Source: Lentisphaeraceae bacterium
Lineage (GTDB): Bacteria > Verrucomicrobiota > Lentisphaeria > Lentisphaerales > Lentisphaeraceae
Reading direction: 5' to 3'
Length of the DNA: 64,000 nucleotides
Assembly: GCA_021232515.1 (NCBI GenBank)
Contig: JAJPOQ010000117.1
Location: 1-64,000 of the forward strand
The notes under the pieces were generated by a model that searched no databases, was not told the DNA's origin, and saw only the letters and a program-made list of their open reading frames with translations. Of the stretch, positions 35,436 to 44,094 are shown piece by piece. A program made the position numbers and the translations under genes. Every line of letters starts with the position of its first letter. Position 1 is the stretch's first letter.

Positions 35436-36839
35436 ATGAAATTACTTTTATTCACTCTTCTCCTAACAAGTTCACTACCCTCGTTTTCTCAACAAAAAAA
35501 TATACTCTTTATCGCTGTAGATGACCTCAAACCCACACTCGGCTGCTACGGAACTGAACATGTCATTTCGCCAAACATCGATCGCATCGCCAAAGAAGGT
35601 GCAACTTTTCTAAATGCCTACTGCAACGTACCTGTTTGTGGTGCTTCGAGAGCTAGTATCATGACTTCTATCCGCCCAATTGCCGGTAAGAGATTTATGA
35701 GTCACATGTCACAAGCCGATAAAGAAGCTCAAGGAATACTAACTCTTGCGGGTCATTTCAAAAACAATGGCTACACCACTATTTCGAACGGCAAAATACT
35801 TCACATGAAAGAAGACAGTGAAAGTGACTGGAGTGAAAAACCTTGGCATGACATAAACTACAGTCAAAAGAACTGGGCTAGTAATAACTTCGACGCTCTT
35901 TGGAAAGATCCGAAATCAAAAGAAAATCTATCTAAACGCGGTCGCGGCCCCTACTTTGAAGCAGCCGATGTGAGCGACGACGAACACCAAGACGGGCAAG
36001 TTGCTCTCAAAACTATAGAAGATCTCAAAAAACTTAAAGAGAGTGGTAAACCTTTTTTCCTCGCGTGCGGTTTTTGGCGCCCTCACCTGCCTTTCAACGC
36101 ACCAAAGAAATACTTCGACATGTATGATCCAACTAAGCTACCAATGAGTAAAAATAGTTTCCCAATAAGCAAACTTCCAAAAGGCTGCAAAAGCTCAAAA
36201 GAGTTCTACGCCTACTCAAAAGTTGAAGGGCGTTGGGGTTCTAAAGAATTCGAACGAGAAGCACGACATGGTTACTTTGCCTGTGTTACTTACATAGATG
36301 CCCAAATTGGCCGTATCTTAGATGAACTTGACAGACTTAAGCTTAGTGAAAATACTATTATCGTTCTCTGGGGTGATCATGGCTGGCACTTGGGCGAGCA
36401 CCAATTTTGGGGAAAACATAACAACCTTGACCAATCGACTCGAGCTCCACTTATAATCAAAGCCCCTGGACTCACCAAAGGATTTAAGTTAAAACAACTG
36501 GCTGAATTTGTTGACGTCTACCCAACCTTATGTGAACTCACTGGTACCGAAACACCTAAACATGTACAAGGTAAAAGTCTGAAAGCTGTTCTCGAAAGCT
36601 CAAAAGCACCAACAAAAGATGCCGTGTTCATTGAGTGGCGAAACTGTTACACCATCAAAACTGCAAAGTTCGCTTATACAGAATTCTTTGATAAAAAAGG
36701 AAAAGTTACTGACTTCATGCTTTTTGATCATATAAAAGACAGAGCTGAAAATACCAATATTGTTCATAACCCCGAATATCGGTCTGTAGTTACAAAGCTC
36801 CGTGCTCAACTCCATGAGCACCGAGCAAGTGTGAAGTAA
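35436..36839 (+). CDS. Secreted sulfatase (iduronate-2-sulfatase-like)
   Basis: About 467 residues with a signal peptide (KLLLFTLLLTSSLPSFS). The formylglycine motif is CGASR (Cys68), the C-x-A-x-R variant, with AVDDLKPTLGCYG upstream and LWGDHGWHLGEHQFWGKH downstream, both typical of iduronate-2-sulfatase-like S1 enzymes. I chose the ATG at 35436, which starts the signal peptide; an in-frame ATG lies at 35415. It is convergent with another sulfatase at 36843, 3 bases apart. Confidence 0.88.
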   Translation: MKLLLFTLLLTSSLPSFSQQKNILFIAVDDLKPTLGCYGTEHVISPNIDRIAKEGATFLNAYCNVPVCGASRASIMTSIRPIAGKRFMSHMSQADKEAQGILTLAGHFKNNGYTTISNGKILHMKEDSESDWSEKPWHDINYSQKNWASNNFDALWKDPKSKENLSKRGRGPYFEAADVSDDEHQDGQVALKTIEDLKKLKESGKPFFLACGFWRPHLPFNAPKKYFDMYDPTKLPMSKNSFPISKLPKGCKSSKEFYAYSKVEGRWGSKEFEREARHGYFACVTYIDAQIGRILDELDRLKLSENTIIVLWGDHGWHLGEHQFWGKHNNLDQSTRAPLIIKAPGLTKGFKLKQLAEFVDVYPTLCELTGTETPKHVQGKSLKAVLESSKAPTKDAVFIEWRNCYTIKTAKFAYTEFFDKKGKVTDFMLFDHIKDRAENTNIVHNPEYRSVVTKLRAQLHEHRASVK

Positions 36840-36842
36840 AAA

Positions 36843-38300
36843 CTACTTTCGAAAGATATCGAACTCAGGTGCGACACACTTTTTGCCATGTTCATCGTAA
36901 ACTTCAAATAGACCTTCGCGGGACTCTGGGTATTGACCTTTATCGTCAGTTTGCTTTATCCAGTTATTTAAAATGTCGCGGTGCTTCTGCAACTCATCTT
37001 TATACTGGGGGTCTTTAGCTAGATTATTGATTTCATGAGGGTCGTTTTCCAAATCATAGAGCTCTTCTGCCACACGCTGTCCAAAACCCCATTCTTGTGG
37101 CTTGTTTAGTGCACTATCTTTGTGAAGCTTTTTAAGATGGAGAATACTAGCGTATTTATCACGATACTGAGCTTGGAGCATCGGTCTATCAGTCTTAAAG
37201 TTTTTTAAGTACTTAAACTTTTTAGTACGTACAGCCCGTATACGATCGACGGCTATTCCACATCTGTCTCGAGCAGCGATAGTAAACTCTTTTTCTTTAT
37301 AAGCTGGGTCGAAAAAGTCTTCTGCTTCCATGAACTCTGGAACTGCATTACCAGTTAGTTTAAGAGTCACTGCCGCGAGATCGATACAGTTTACTATGTC
37401 ATTTCGAACTTTGCCTTTAGCTTCTAAAAACTTAGAATTTTGAGGCCACTGAATAACTAAAGGTACTTTGATCCCAGTCTCATAGAGAAACTGCTTGGAT
37501 CGAGGCATGGGATAACCATGGTCAGTAAAAAAGATGATCACTGTATTTTCATATAAACCAAACTCTTTGAGTGACTTTACGATGCTACCAACTTCGTCAT
37601 CTACTAATCGAATCTGTTCATAGTGACGAGCTATACCATTGCGAATCATTGGTGTATCTGGGTAGTAAGGAGGTACTTTTACATCTGCTGCTACAACCAC
37701 TGACTTCTGAGGAAAACGTGAACCTGTTTCGCCACCAACTTTACCTCCTGCTAATTGAATTTGGCCAAAAAACTTCTTGCCTTTGAGATTTTTAAACCAG
37801 CTATAATCTTCGGCCTTTAACTCTGCGCCGCGCTTCCTCTTCTTTCCTGCGTTTTTATGATACTTCTGAAACTCGGGGTTATAAAGATCTGCCCTTTTGT
37901 GAGCAAAGTTATAGTCATCTTTACGAGTATTAAATGTTAAGTAACCACTCTCTTTCACTAACTGAGCAAGAGGTTTTACACCCTTTGGTAAGTTTATATC
38001 GTAAGTTCGACCACTGCGATGATGGTGAACACCATAAGTTGTTTGAATACTACCAGTCATTATGGCGGATCGAGTCGTAGAACAAACAGGTGAAGGAACA
38101 AAAGCTTTATTAAATAATACTCCATTTTCTGCGAGATTGTTTATATGTGGCGTTTTGACTAAGTCGTAGCCATAACAGTTCATCCAGTCGTTCATGTCAT
38201 CGACCATAATCCAAAGAACATTTGGCTGATCTTTTTTTGCAGATTTTCCATGAGAACTGACCATACTCAACAAAAGCAATACTAAGACTAAACTTCTCAT
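36843..38300 (-). CDS. Secreted sulfatase with CSTTR motif
   Basis: 485 residues with a signal peptide (about 1-19). Metal ligand motif MVDDMNDW, active-site motif CSTTR at Cys73, and TDHGYPMPRSKQF for the second metal site. The third position of the formylglycine motif is Thr instead of the usual Pro or Ala. It may still be modified, or need a different maturation. It resembles choline-sulfatase-like planctomycete S1 enzymes. The substrate is unknown. Confidence 0.85.
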   Translation of the reverse strand: MRSLVLVLLLLSMVSSHGKSAKKDQPNVLWIMVDDMNDWMNCYGYDLVKTPHINNLAENGVLFNKAFVPSPVCSTTRSAIMTGSIQTTYGVHHHRSGRTYDINLPKGVKPLAQLVKESGYLTFNTRKDDYNFAHKRADLYNPEFQKYHKNAGKKRKRGAELKAEDYSWFKNLKGKKFFGQIQLAGGKVGGETGSRFPQKSVVVAADVKVPPYYPDTPMIRNGIARHYEQIRLVDDEVGSIVKSLKEFGLYENTVIIFFTDHGYPMPRSKQFLYETGIKVPLVIQWPQNSKFLEAKGKVRNDIVNCIDLAAVTLKLTGNAVPEFMEAEDFFDPAYKEKEFTIAARDRCGIAVDRIRAVRTKKFKYLKNFKTDRPMLQAQYRDKYASILHLKKLHKDSALNKPQEWGFGQRVAEELYDLENDPHEINNLAKDPQYKDELQKHRDILNNWIKQTDDKGQYPESREGLFEVYDEHGKKCVAPEFDIFRK

Positions 38301-38441
38301 AAATTTCCTTTTCTTTCTGACAGATAGGGCAAAGAACCCAAATACTTACACTTCACAATTCTTTTTTCGAAAATCTCTCTCTTCCAAGAATTGCTTAGAC
38401 TCTCAAGAGAAGTAATTTCTTGGAAACTAAATCGGGTCGCC

Positions 38442-39515
38442 ATGAGCTTTTATAAAAAACTAAACTTCAAAGAAAAAGTCACGAAATACACCAATGATAC
38501 TTTAGACCAAAGTGGCAGTGTAAATCTACTTTTTATTTTGAGTAAAATGAACTGGCTCAATTCTCAGCAGCTACAAAAGTGGCAACAAGGTCTTTATCCA
38601 AATCTCGAAGGCTTCTTTCAAAGTACCCCACAAAAGAGACTTGAAGTATACAAAATATTTCAAGCTGAGACCTCTGGTTTAAAGTTTATCGAAGCTCCTT
38701 GGACATTTCATTCATTACTCAATGAAAACATAAAGCTGAAAGTCTTAAGCGAAGAGAATGAAGACGTAGAAACACTGTTTTGTCGCCACTTTTTGTCCAA
38801 AGACATATCTACTCGAAAAACGGAAACTCTAAGAAAGAAATTAACTCAAAAGCCCGATCTAAGAGTTTTCCTTCACGAGGATAAAAAAGCTTTAGAGTGT
38901 AACGCCTGCCATGCCATAGTAGAAAAAGAAAATTTCTTCTACTCTGAGCTAAAAAAAACATATTGCCTTAAATGTGCCGAACTAGACAAACTCGCCTTTC
39001 AAGAAAGTGGCGATGCTACTCTAAGTCGACGGGCGAAAAAGTACTCTCAGAAATTTGCCGAAGTCGTCGAGTTCAATTCAAAAAAGAAACGCTTTGAAAG
39101 ACGCGGTATATTAGTCGATAAAAAAGCTATTGAACTAGCTCAAGTCTCCTGTTCTCAGGATGCCACAGAGCGAGCCACAAAAAGAATAAAAAGTAGCGAA
39201 AAAAGAGTTCAAGATGACTTCGACTTCACTCAAGAGTTCACCAAAAGTGTTGCGTCTCTTTTCCCTCTTTGCCCTGAAGGTGAAGTCTCTGCTATAGCTG
39301 AACACGCAACAGTTCGTGGAAGTGGACGGGTTGGTAGACGTGCAGCCGCAAAGAAACTGGATGACGAGAGCATACGCTTAGCTGTTATCGCCTACATTCG
39401 CCACAAGCACACTTTCTACGATCGACTTTTACTTAACCGAACTCCAAAGAAAACTTGTCGAAAGCTAGTCCAACCAGTGATTGAGAAAAAGCTTAAAAGT
39501 TGGGAAACTAAATAA
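38442..39515 (+). CDS. DUF2293 domain protein with zinc-ribbon-like cysteines
   Basis: About 357 residues. A central CNACH...CLKC pair suggests a zinc ribbon. The C-terminal portion (about 265-355) has the DUF2293 pattern LFPLCPEGEVSAIAEHATVRGSGRVGR and AVIAYIRHKHTFYDRLL. The rest is Lys/Glu-rich and cytoplasmic. I prefer the ATG at 38442; the frame is open from 38391. Nucleic-acid binding is plausible from composition but unproven. The last 8 bases overlap the convergent PilT gene. Confidence 0.72.
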   Translation: MSFYKKLNFKEKVTKYTNDTLDQSGSVNLLFILSKMNWLNSQQLQKWQQGLYPNLEGFFQSTPQKRLEVYKIFQAETSGLKFIEAPWTFHSLLNENIKLKVLSEENEDVETLFCRHFLSKDISTRKTETLRKKLTQKPDLRVFLHEDKKALECNACHAIVEKENFFYSELKKTYCLKCAELDKLAFQESGDATLSRRAKKYSQKFAEVVEFNSKKKRFERRGILVDKKAIELAQVSCSQDATERATKRIKSSEKRVQDDFDFTQEFTKSVASLFPLCPEGEVSAIAEHATVRGSGRVGRRAAAKKLDDESIRLAVIAYIRHKHTFYDRLLLNRTPKKTCRKLVQPVIEKKLKSWETK

Positions 39516-41688
39516 TATTCTTATCTAAGGCCATTCCAAGAACTGTTTCTCGAGAAATAACACCTTGGTCATAAAGATCTTTAAGTGCCTTATCCATGGT
39601 AATCATTCCGTCTTTTTGAGCCGTCTCCATTATAGCTCTCATCTGGTGAGTCTTGCCGTCGCGAATCAAAGACTTCGATGCAATAGTCCCCATCAATAGT
39701 TCAAAAACTGCAACTCTACCGCTTTTATCTTTTCTCGGCAAAAGGCGTTGAGCAACTACACCAACTAAACAAGCTGCTAATTGGGAGCGGATCTGATTCT
39801 GATGGTGCGGCGGAAAAGAATCGATGATTCTATCTACTGTCTGTATAGCGTCATTTGTGTGGAGTGTGGCGAGAACTAAGTGGCCTGTTTCAGCTGCCGT
39901 TAGCGCCGCCGCTATAGTTTCTGGGTCACGCATTTCACCTATCAAAATAACATCTGGGTCCTGACGAAGGATATACTTCATAGCATTTGCATAGCTATGG
40001 GTATCGGCATACAGCTCACGCTGTTCAATTATCGCTTTTTTATTTTTATGAACATACTCAATTGGATCTTCTATGGTGATGATGTGACAAGAACGAGAAT
40101 TGTTGATCTGATCAATCATACACGCCATAGTTGTCGACTTACCATGCCCCGTTGGCCCAGTTATAAGAACCAAACCGTGAGGTTTGTTGGCCATCTCAAC
40201 GACTGCCGAAGCTAAGCCTAAACTAGTCGGGTTTGGAATGACTTGGTTGATGACTCTCAAAGCACAAGAAATAGTTCCTTTCTGGTAAAAACCATTTACC
40301 CGAAAGCGATAGGTTTTCTCGAAACCTTTATCGTCAGCAATAGTGGTACTTAAAGCAAAATCTATTTCTTTTTTCTGCTCAAACTCTGCTCTTTGTTTTC
40401 TATTTAATACGCTGAAAAGTAAATTTCGAGTATCAGCAGAGGAAAGCTTATCGACATTCATTTCTAAAAGTTCCCCATTTATACGCAAAATTGGTGGATT
40501 CCCGGCACTAAAAAGCATATCACTGGCGCTGTAGTATAAAGCCGATTTCAGCAAACTTTTTATTGATGCATCGCCACTCGCTTCTCCAGTAGTTTTAGCT
40601 CTTAAAGTATCTATACCTGTTTCCATACCTTCTAATAAAAGCTTCATTTCTTCGCGATTATCGGCAACCGCAACTGCCGTTTCTCCCGAGATCTGATCAG
40701 ACTTAACCATATTGATGATTGAGCGATTAAAAGAAATCATTCCATCGGCAGCAGCACTCTTCATCACTTCAGAGATCTCATCGACTTCTTGTCGAGCTAT
40801 CAACTTACTGACTAGTGGAGTATTCACCAAAACCTCAACAGCAGGGATGAGCCCATCATTGCCTTTTTTAGGAACCAACCTTTGAGAAACTATCCCACGT
40901 AGAGAAATGGATAAATCGAGAGCAAATTGTGTCTGCTGACTTTCAGGGAAGTAGTTGATCATCCGCTCAATAGTCTGTTCCGCATTCACAGTATGTAATG
41001 TAGAGATAACTAAGTGACCTGTCATAGCCGCCGACATCGCCGTTTTGATTGTGTCGAGGTCTCGCATTTCACCGATAAATATAACATCTGGGCTTTGACG
41101 AACTACAGACTTTAAGGCAGTGGAAAAGCTCTTCGTGTCACTGCCCACCTCTCGTTGAGTGATGCGACTTTTACTGTCTTTATGAATATACTCAATCGGA
41201 TCCTCTATAGTGACGATATGCTTAGCGTAGTTACTATTTAGGTAGTGAATCATCGAAGCTGTAGTTGTTGATTTACCGGAACCGGTTGCGCCAGTCACTA
41301 ATATCAAACCTCTAGGTTCTTGAATAAGTTTTTCTAAAATGGGCGGAAGCGATAATTGATCAAAGTGCATCGCTCCTGAAGGTACTTTACGAGCAACTAA
41401 AGTGATCGCTCCTTGCTCGAAGCCTAAGTTTAAACGAAAGCGTTCATCAACCGAAAGGCTTAAGCCTAAATCTAGGTCCAACTCATCTTGTAGAGACTCC
41501 CAAGTAAGCTTCGGTAAGAACTCATCAAAAAATCCTAAAAAGTCCGTTCTTTTCAGGAGCTCTGTTTCGCCAAAATCCACCAAAAAAGAGTTCTTGCGAA
41601 CTTTGGCTGTCTTGCCTTCTGTTAAAAATATATCTGAAACAACATCATTCTTTAATTCATGTAAATAATCAATTATTTTCATTTCCAC
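39508..41688 (-). CDS. Tandem PilT-PilT fusion ATPase
   Basis: 726 residues that contain two complete PilT-type retraction ATPase modules. Module 1 (about 1-345): Walker A GATGSGKS (133-140), IEDPIEYIHK, Walker B region VIFIGEMRD (202-210) and STLHT. Module 2 (about 375-726): Walker A GPTGHGKS (511-518), IEDPIEYVHK, VILIGEMRD and ATLHT. Both seem active. Normally PilT and PilU are separate, roughly 350-residue proteins, so this is a fusion. It powers type IV pilus retraction or pseudopilus dynamics by hexameric ATP hydrolysis at the inner membrane. Co-transcribed with the small membrane protein at 41693. Confidence 0.9.
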   Translation of the reverse strand: MEMKIIDYLHELKNDVVSDIFLTEGKTAKVRKNSFLVDFGETELLKRTDFLGFFDEFLPKLTWESLQDELDLDLGLSLSVDERFRLNLGFEQGAITLVARKVPSGAMHFDQLSLPPILEKLIQEPRGLILVTGATGSGKSTTTASMIHYLNSNYAKHIVTIEDPIEYIHKDSKSRITQREVGSDTKSFSTALKSVVRQSPDVIFIGEMRDLDTIKTAMSAAMTGHLVISTLHTVNAEQTIERMINYFPESQQTQFALDLSISLRGIVSQRLVPKKGNDGLIPAVEVLVNTPLVSKLIARQEVDEISEVMKSAAADGMISFNRSIINMVKSDQISGETAVAVADNREEMKLLLEGMETGIDTLRAKTTGEASGDASIKSLLKSALYYSASDMLFSAGNPPILRINGELLEMNVDKLSSADTRNLLFSVLNRKQRAEFEQKKEIDFALSTTIADDKGFEKTYRFRVNGFYQKGTISCALRVINQVIPNPTSLGLASAVVEMANKPHGLVLITGPTGHGKSTTMACMIDQINNSRSCHIITIEDPIEYVHKNKKAIIEQRELYADTHSYANAMKYILRQDPDVILIGEMRDPETIAAALTAAETGHLVLATLHTNDAIQTVDRIIDSFPPHHQNQIRSQLAACLVGVVAQRLLPRKDKSGRVAVFELLMGTIASKSLIRDGKTHQMRAIMETAQKDGMITMDKALKDLYDQGVISRETVLGMALDKNII

Positions 41689-41692
41689 ACCA

Positions 41693-42280
41693 TTAAGCTT
41701 TCAAAGACTGTTGTCTCATTTGTACTCTTTTAAGAATCTTCTCATCATCTATTTTGGATTGAAGCGCGTCGATTAAATCCAAGGCCGCTTGCTTCTGTGA
41801 ACCGTCCAAGATATCCAATACTAAAAATATGAGTTTTTCATCTTCCGTTACAAGCTTTTCCGCATTCAACCTTTCATAGGCTACCTTCAGAGTTTCCTCT
41901 AGGTCGTGTATATGATCGTGAAGTATCTGACACTTTTTATAATAAGCTTTTGGGGCAAACTTAGATTTCAAAACATCTTCATCGATAAGAGCTAAAGCAC
42001 CCTCAAAGTCCTTCTTATAAATCAAGCTATCGACTTTTGAAAAATCCGTCCCAATATCAAAACCAGATGGATAAAAAATCTTTTCTATACGACTAACAAC
42101 TGGAGCAAACCAAAGATCTTTAAGAAATATGAAAGACGCCAATCCGGCCCCCATCGCAATAAAAAGGTTGAAGAGGTTTTCTAAGCCACCGCCATTAAAT
42201 GCCAACATCGAGTTAAACAATGCATAGGCCAATAAGGCAAAACCGATTATGTACTGAATTATGACGACCAAAGAATACAC
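41693..42280 (-). CDS. Membrane protein of unknown function next to the PilT fusion
   Basis: 195 residues. Two N-terminal membrane segments (about 5-25 and 33-52) precede a helical, TPR-like cytoplasmic domain (SLIYKKDFEGALALID). I do not recognise the family. It is 4 bases upstream of the double PilT gene in the same direction, so a role in pilus-motor assembly or membrane recruitment is a reasonable inference. Confidence 0.6.
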   Translation of the reverse strand: MYSLVVIIQYIIGFALLAYALFNSMLAFNGGGLENLFNLFIAMGAGLASFIFLKDLWFAPVVSRIEKIFYPSGFDIGTDFSKVDSLIYKKDFEGALALIDEDVLKSKFAPKAYYKKCQILHDHIHDLEETLKVAYERLNAEKLVTEDEKLIFLVLDILDGSQKQAALDLIDALQSKIDDEKILKRVQMRQQSLKA

Positions 42281-42446
42281 TCACTAAAAGTTCATTCATA
42301 TCTTATAAAAAATAAGCAAAGTTTTCTAGCTGGTTTTACGTGCCCAAGTATATTTAAATTAAAGAGTTTCTTCCGTTTCATTCTTTCATATCAAGTGCAA
42401 ATTAGGTACAACAAATAGTAACTTTTAAGATTTTGGGGATATTCCT

Positions 42447-43418
42447 GTGAAATACTATATAGGTTTCGACCTTGGTGGAACAAAAGTTGTTGCCGCTGTC
42501 ATTACTGAAAAATTTGAAATAATCACTAGAGTTAAAGAAAAGTCCGGAGCTCAACGCGGCGCCGACTCTGTCTATAAGGTTATCTGTGATGTTATCAAAG
42601 AAGCTACGAAAGAATCCAAAATAGATTTCAAAGACGTACTCGCTATCGGTGGTTGCGCTCCAGGCTTAGTTTGCCCCAAAACAGGCGTCATCTTCAATAC
42701 TCCAAATCTTGGTTTCAAAGACTATCCTCTTAAAGCAAATCTTGAACGAGACTTCAAAGTTCCCGCTGTCATCGAAAATGACGTAAATGCTGGACTTTAT
42801 GGTGAGCTCAAGTTTGGTGCTGCCAAAGGCATGCAAAATGTTCTAGCTCTATCTCCTGGAACTGGCATTGGTGGTGGCATCGTCATCGATGGAAAGCTTT
42901 ATCGCGGTCAAAAAGGTGGTGCAGCTGAGTTTGGTCACATCATTGTGCAACCTGACGGACCACTTTGTGGTTGTGGTCAAAGAGGTTGTTTAGAAGCCAT
43001 TTCTAGTCGTACGGCCATATCAATGCAACTCAATTCATTCTCAATTCGTGGAGCTATTCCTATTGTTGCAGAACATGCAAACGGGAATCTCAAAAAAATC
43101 AAAAGTGGACTCATCGCCAAAGCTTACAATTCTGGTAACGACATCGTTCAAGAAATAGTCGACCATGCTGCAAACTATCTTGGTATAGGCATGGCGAGTT
43201 TGGTAAATTGCTTCAATCCACAAGCCATCATTCTCGGCGGTGGATTAATCGAAGCTCTCCCTGAACCATTTCTCAAAATATCTTCTAAAAAAATGGCTGA
43301 CTCCGCCATGGGTGGCATGGGTAGAGAAGTAAAGGTGCTTGAAGCCGCGCTTGGAGACGACGCCGTCTTTATGGGCGCCGCTCAATCTGCAAAAGACCTA
43401 GTGGATTCTAAGAAGTAG
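42447..43418 (+). CDS. ROK family sugar kinase (glucokinase-like)
   Basis: 323 residues. The ATP-binding motif DLGGTKVVAAVI is at 8-19. ENDVNAGLYGE, GTGIGGGIV and the zinc motif CGCGQRGCLEAISSRTAI follow, with a GH of AEFGHI upstream. All are typical of ROK glucokinases and N-acetylmannosamine kinases. No DNA-binding domain, so it is an enzyme, not a repressor. The start is GTG with GGGGA upstream. The exact sugar cannot be read from the sequence. Confidence 0.88.
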   Translation: MKYYIGFDLGGTKVVAAVITEKFEIITRVKEKSGAQRGADSVYKVICDVIKEATKESKIDFKDVLAIGGCAPGLVCPKTGVIFNTPNLGFKDYPLKANLERDFKVPAVIENDVNAGLYGELKFGAAKGMQNVLALSPGTGIGGGIVIDGKLYRGQKGGAAEFGHIIVQPDGPLCGCGQRGCLEAISSRTAISMQLNSFSIRGAIPIVAEHANGNLKKIKSGLIAKAYNSGNDIVQEIVDHAANYLGIGMASLVNCFNPQAIILGGGLIEALPEPFLKISSKKMADSAMGGMGREVKVLEAALGDDAVFMGAAQSAKDLVDSKK

Positions 43419-43419
43419 A

Positions 43420-44013
43420 TTAACCTCTTCTTTTCTTGCGAACTCTATAAAGCCTTTCTGTAAAGCCACCCTTATTTTCGAATTGTTTGGCTAAAACACC
43501 TATCTGTTTATCCAGTAGATAACAGGTAACATTTATCAAAGCGAGTGCTGAGTTTGCTGCAAGTTCAGAGTAAGTTGGAGTAGACCTAGTGGACGTATTG
43601 GACTTAGTAGACAAGCTTAAATGAATCTGCTTTATCTACTCTGAAACTTCTTCGACAGTCTGAAAGCGTCTGTTGACCAACTCCTGCCTTAACGGTGAAG
43701 TCCGTTCCCAAAAACAAAGCCCTCGCTGCCTCAAAAAGTCTTCATAGTCCAACTTCAGCTCCTCCAAGCTAGCGCGAGCTACACTTGTAAGCTTTATCTC
43801 AAACTTCTTTGAAGTTCCCGAACATTGAGAACCTTCTGCGATGTTCTGTACACCAGAACGGGCTGCTTGCACCATTTGATCATGAGTTCGACTTTTGATA
43901 CTGATATACCGGTCACAAAAACGAACTGTTATATCATATACTAACTGTGAAACCTGAAAACTCTTAAGGTTTCTATAACCTCCGTGTGGAGGTATAAGAT
44001 CATCTTTAGACAT
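43420..44013 (-). pseudogene. Four-helix-bundle (S23/IVP-like) gene with in-frame stop
   Basis: The N-terminal part (125 codons, from 44013) has DLIPPHGGYRNLKSFQVSQ, RSRTHDQMVQAARSGVQNIAEGS-like text (residues 41-63) and SKKFEIKLTSVARASLEELKLDYEDFLRQRGL, all typical of four-helix-bundle suffix-domain proteins. The C-terminal part ends GGFTERLYRVRKKRRG, the usual family end. The parts lie in the same frame but are split by an amber TAG at 43636-43638. The join region is a 9-bp repeat encoding Ser-Thr-x triplets. The gene is either broken or the parts are made separately. Confidence 0.7.
43577..43612 (-). repeat. Four degenerate 9-bp repeats inside the broken gene
   Basis: On the minus strand GTCTACTAA, GTCCAATAC, GTCCACTAG, GTCTACTCC follow in phase and encode STK-SNT-STR-STP. 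It matches, in opposite orientation, the 9-bp repeat at 44051-44084. Confidence 0.55.
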
Positions 44014-44050
44014 GCCCTTGCCTTAGTTATTTTTGCCCTCCTCTAACCAA

Positions 44051-44084
44051 GTCCACTCTGTCCACTCTGTCCACTCTGTCCACT
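44051..44084 (+). repeat. 9-bp tandem minisatellite
   Basis: GTCCACTCT is repeated three times plus GTCCACT, just upstream of the four-helix-bundle gene on the plus strand and right after the sigma-54 activator's stop. Confidence 0.75.
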
Positions 44085-44094
44085 TCTTCTAATA

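Noticed and set aside
43420-44013. Programmed amber readthrough or pyrrolysine in the four-helix-bundle gene.
   Set aside because: No evidence for recoding elements and no pyrrolysine genes in the window; a broken gene is simpler.
43420-44084. A diversity-generating retroelement, since Avd proteins are also four-helix bundles.
   Set aside because: No reverse transcriptase or template repeat nearby.
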